A stretch of DNA of 29,642 nucleotides, taken from NCBI GenBank assembly GCA_964454015.1, contig CAYVQF010000065.1, positions 1 to 29,642 on the forward strand. Reading direction: 5' to 3'. The stretch is from CAYVQF01 sp964454015 (GTDB taxonomy: Bacteria; Myxococcota_A; Bradymonadia; UBA4248). The notes under the pieces were generated by a model, which was not told where the DNA came from, made no database searches, and saw nothing but the letters and a program-made list of their open reading frames with translations. Positions within the stretch are counted from its first letter, which is position 1; each line of letters begins with the position of its first letter. Position numbers and translations under genes: made by a program. Positions 26,901 through 29,642 of this stretch are shown piece after piece.

Positions 26901-28876
26901 GAGACCAGCTGTTGTTCCCGCTTACATGCATGTCCCCGATGATGAGGGGATTGAAACCTTTTCTCATCCTGACGAAGAACATGGCAATCTCCTTGTTAAC
27001 TTACATGCATGTCCCCGATGATGAGGGGATTGAAACCGACCTGTATGTCGGCAGCGACCTCGACCTGTATCCTCACTCTTACATGCATGTCCCCGATGAT
27101 GAGGGGATTGAAACTGCGCGATCTCTCTCGGATCGCTTGGCTTGCGTGAGATTGCTTACATGCATGTCCCCGATGATGAGGGGATTGAAACCCAAGCGCG
27201 GCGTGTTTTGCAGATGCCACCCCGGCCGCGTCTTACATGCATGTCCCCGATGATGAGGGGATTGAAACTTCGCCGATCATCGCGTCAACGAGCTCGGCGC
27301 GGTCTTCCACCTTACATGCATGTCCCCGATGATGAGGGGATTGAAACTGATTGAAAGTTAACATGAAGCATGTCAACTCTCACTCACCTTACATGCATGT
27401 CCCCGATGATGAGGGGATTGAAAGATCCTCGTCGATCGCGACGAGGATCTCGCGGCCCTTCTTTTCTTACATGCATGTCCCCGATGATGAGGGGATTGAA
27501 AGTCATGGACCCGGCCCCACGGCACATGCATCACCCTGGCGCCTTACATGCATGTCCCCGATGATGAGGGGATTGAAAGATAGCAAACTCCTCCTAACGA
27601 GAATAGAGAGCCTCCTTACATGCATGTCCCCGATGATGAGGGGATTGAAAGAGATGGCTGTCTGAACGAGCACGAACAGTACGGAGCACAGACTTACATG
27701 CATGTCCCCGATGATGAGGGGATTGAAAGCAACTTGAAAGCCCCTAAGGACGCGCGATCTCATGTATAACTTACATGCATGTCCCCGATGATGAGGGGAT
27801 TGAAAGTTCGACTACTCGTACCATCTGACCATCGGCACCCAACCAGCTTACATGCATGTCCCCGATGATGAGGGGATTGAAAGGCTGCAGGCAGTCTTTT
27901 TGGTCGATTGTTCCAATCGACTTACATGCATGTCCCCGATGATGAGGGGATTGAAAGATGCCGTGCGGGCGCTTTAAAAAAGGCGGGACAATCCCGCTTA
28001 CATGCATGTCCCCGATGATGAGGGGATTGAAAGCTTTCCATGACACTCCTCCATTCCAAGGCGCCCGCCGCCTTCTTACATGCATGTCCCCGATGATGAG
28101 GGGATTGAAAGCACCTAGCCACCCATCGGTGGCCAGAGCCAATGTCCCCTCGACTTACATGCATGTCCCCGATGATGAGGGGATTGAAAGCAGCCCTAAG
28201 AGCTATAGGCTATCAACGTCAACAACTTACATGCATGTCCCCGATGATGAGGGGATTGAAAGATACGGTCTGCGATTCTAAGTGCCCAGTAATGGGGAAT
28301 AGAACTTACATGCATGTCCCCGATGATGAGGGGATTGAAAGATCGGCCTCTGTCAAAGCTATCAGTTTGGGGCCAAGATACCTTACATGCATGTCCCCGA
28401 TGATGAGGGGATTGAAAGAAATAAAAGCGGCAAGAAACATCATCTTGTGATGAGTAGTAGCTTACATGCATGTCCCCGATGATGAGGGGATTGAAAGCTT
28501 GAAGTTTGGAACTTTGCAGAGGTCCTGGTACTCGATCTTACATGCATGTCCCCGATGATGAGGGGATTGAAACTTAAAGCGCGCAAGTTCGTTGACCTGC
28601 CGCCCCAGTTGGCGTCTTACATGCATGTCCCCGATGATGAGGGGATTGAAACGAAAGGCCGGGCTGGATCGCTGCACTGTATTTTGACCCGCCCCCTTAC
28701 ATGCATGTCCCCGATGATGAGGGGATTGAAACTACCTTTCGAGGTTCGAAGGGACCATATAGGCCCCTCCCTTACATGCATGTCCCCGATGATGAGGGGA
28801 TTGAAACACCAGATGTAAACAATAACGCTTCTTGCACTGTACGCGTCCTTACATGCATGTCCCCGATGATGAGGGG
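20995..28876 (+). CRISPR. CRISPR array, 103 repeats and 102 spacers, type III-like handle
   Basis: The repeat is 37 bases. It opens CTTACATGCATG, has a TCCCC and GGGGA stem around loop GATGATGA, and ends ATTGAAAC. The last eight bases match the 5' crRNA tag (AUUGAAAC or AUUGAAAG) common in type III and some type I systems, which gives transcription left to right. I counted 102 full repeats plus a final one cut after 29 bases (28848-28876). Spacers are about 35-46 bases and average 40. Repeats are identical except for the last base, which is G instead of C in 15 consecutive copies. Numbering used below: spacer n follows repeat n. Many spacers are related to each other, and many contain inverted repeats. 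No cas6 or effector gene is nearby, so crRNA processing and interference must be encoded elsewhere. Confidence 0.99.
27388..28497 (+). repeat. Block of 15 CRISPR repeats with terminal C to G variant
   Basis: Repeats 84 to 98 all end ATTGAAAG, while repeats 1-83 and 99-102 end ATTGAAAC. No other base differs. The block lies toward the old, trailer end of the array. Confidence 0.97.
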
Positions 28877-29029
28877 TGACTGGCGTCAATTATAATTGCC
28901 GCTTAACGACAACCATTTTTGCCGGTCGCTGCGGTGGTCCATCATAACTAGATCGTGCCGCGAGGTTGCTCTCATGCAGCCGTTGCGAAAATGGGTGTAA
29001 GAGCAGATAGCCGTAGTGGCTGTTGGCAT

Positions 29030-29160
29030 GTGGGCAACTGGTTCAGTTACCGTTGGCCAATCACAACGTTGTCGCCAGTTGTCCAAGTAGCTGTGGGCAA
29101 CCGCAGGTTGTCCAAGTCGGCGGTGGGCAACCCTGAGCGCAGCGAGGGTGGGGTTGTCCA
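29030..29160. repeat. Alternating inverted 8-9-base repeats in the IS end
   Basis: GTGGGCAAC occurs at 29030-29038, 29093-29101 and 29123-29131. The near-complementary GTTGTCCA occurs at 29078-29085, 29107-29114 and 29153-29160. Such multiple short repeats could be transposase-binding sites, as known near IS21 ends, or a locally structured untranslated region. The rest of 28877-29264 shows no gene. Confidence 0.6.
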
Positions 29161-29264
29161 CGGTCGGCGGCAGATACGCCATGTCCATAGCCTGCGTGGG
29201 CTGTAGCTTTCTTGCAGCGGAGCTGCGCATGTGCCTCTCTGCGTGCTCTCTTGCGCAGGACTAG

Positions 29265-29642
29265 TCACGCATTTCTGTTTTCAGTACGGTAGCTTCCGAC
29301 TGCGAACTCAAGGATCACAGAGTGATGCACGAGGCGATCGATGGCTGCGGCAGTTGTCATCGGATTTTGGAAGACTTGGTCCCATTCGCTGAAGACAAGA
29401 TTACTGGTGATAATCACGCTTCTCCGCTCATAGCGTTCTGCAAGGAGTGTGAAGAGCACCTCGATCTCTTCGGGGCTCTGCTTGACGTAGCCGATGTCGT
29501 CCAAAATCAGGACATCGAATTTATCGAGTTTGCGCAAAGCTCGGGGCAACGCCAGGTCGCGTTTCGCGGCAAGTAACTCCTGGACGAGCTGTATTGGTCC
29601 AGCGTAAACGCGACTCGTGAGGTTTGAGCGATAGCGACTCTG
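29265..29642 (-). CDS. istB: IstB-like ATP-binding transposition helper, 5'-truncated by the window edge
   Basis: The last 125 residues of IstB, the AAA+ helper ATPase of IS21-family elements, which works with the IstA transposase in target selection. Visible are RDLALPRALRKLDKFD, the Walker B segment LILDDIGYV, and the highly conserved ERYERRSVIITSNLVFSEWD and AAAIDRLVHHSVILEF. The Walker A region lies beyond the right edge. The frame is open to the window's last base, so the apparent start near 29549 is not real. TGA at 29265-29267 ends the gene. No disruption is seen. Confidence 0.92.
   Translation of the reverse strand, partial: QSRYRSNLTSRVYAGPIQLVQELLAAKRDLALPRALRKLDKFDVLILDDIGYVKQSPEEIEVLFTLLAERYERRSVIITSNLVFSEWDQVFQNPMTTAAAIDRLVHHSVILEFAVGSYRTENRNA

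Larger units (their letters stand above)
28877..29642 (-). mobile_element. IS21-family insertion sequence, partial, inserted in the last CRISPR repeat
   Basis: The last repeat stops abruptly at 28876 and is followed by TGACTGGCGTCAATTATAAT, a plausible IS end beginning with TG. An istB gene lies 388 bases inward on the minus strand and leaves the window. The istA transposase gene is expected beyond 29642. The exact IS end and any target duplication cannot be set without the other end. Confidence 0.6.

Noticed and set aside
26263..27920. 13-base reverse-complement match between spacers 69 and 90
   Set aside because: With about 4 kb of spacer sequence such a match is not rare by chance, and the string overlaps a hairpin arm.
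21004..28895. Dozens of open frames in the array encoding repeated peptides such as YMHVPDDEGIET, SPMMRGLK and NPLIIGDMHV
   Set aside because: They are translations of the CRISPR repeat plus spacers. Their regularity comes from the repeat, and none has a gene-like start.

Overview
The window looks like a chromosomal segment of a high-GC, Gram-negative bacterium, probably a deltaproteobacterial or Myxococcota-like lineage. This is inferred from the strong GC bias of codon third positions, several lipobox-bearing lipoproteins and a very large thioester alpha-2-macroglobulin. No 16S rRNA or other firm taxonomic marker is present.

Layout. 1-306 is a mosaic of short intergenic repeats. 438-13610 carries ordinary envelope and housekeeping-type genes: an RND/MMPL-type exporter, an unrecognised helical protein, a convergent pair encoding an O-methyltransferase and a HEAT-repeat lipoprotein, a roughly 2084-residue alpha-2-macroglobulin lipoprotein, and a small lipoprotein. 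From 13639 to 28876 lies a CRISPR locus. A minus-strand operon encodes a CRISPR-associated archaeo-eukaryotic-type primase-polymerase, Cas1 and Cas2. Diverging from it on the plus strand is a 1116-residue reverse transcriptase fused to a second primase-like module. Then come a terminator, a leader with a good sigma70-type promoter, and an array of 103 repeats and 102 spacers. The last repeat is cut by an IS21-family element whose istB gene runs off the right edge.

The most interesting part is the CRISPR locus. It contains only adaptation genes; no effector or cas6 gene is in the window. The two primase-like proteins are paralogues over nearly their whole length, but all the key primase residues are replaced in the copy fused to the RT. 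This suggests an active RT plus dead primase working with an active primase-polymerase, perhaps as a heterodimer that turns RNA into prespacers.

The spacers carry an unusual record. About 31 of 102 fall into ten families that overlap the same target loci with point differences, always in the same orientation. Where a frame can be judged, the differences fall at third codon positions of the strand complementary to the crRNA. About a dozen spacers cover what look like Shine-Dalgarno plus start-codon regions on that complementary strand, and many contain strong inverted repeats. One family shows compensatory changes in a hairpin that holds a start codon. Together this suggests antisense crRNAs against the mRNAs or genomes of a small set of structured, compact RNA elements or viruses. 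The idea is an inference: spacer database searches and an RNA covariation test would decide it.
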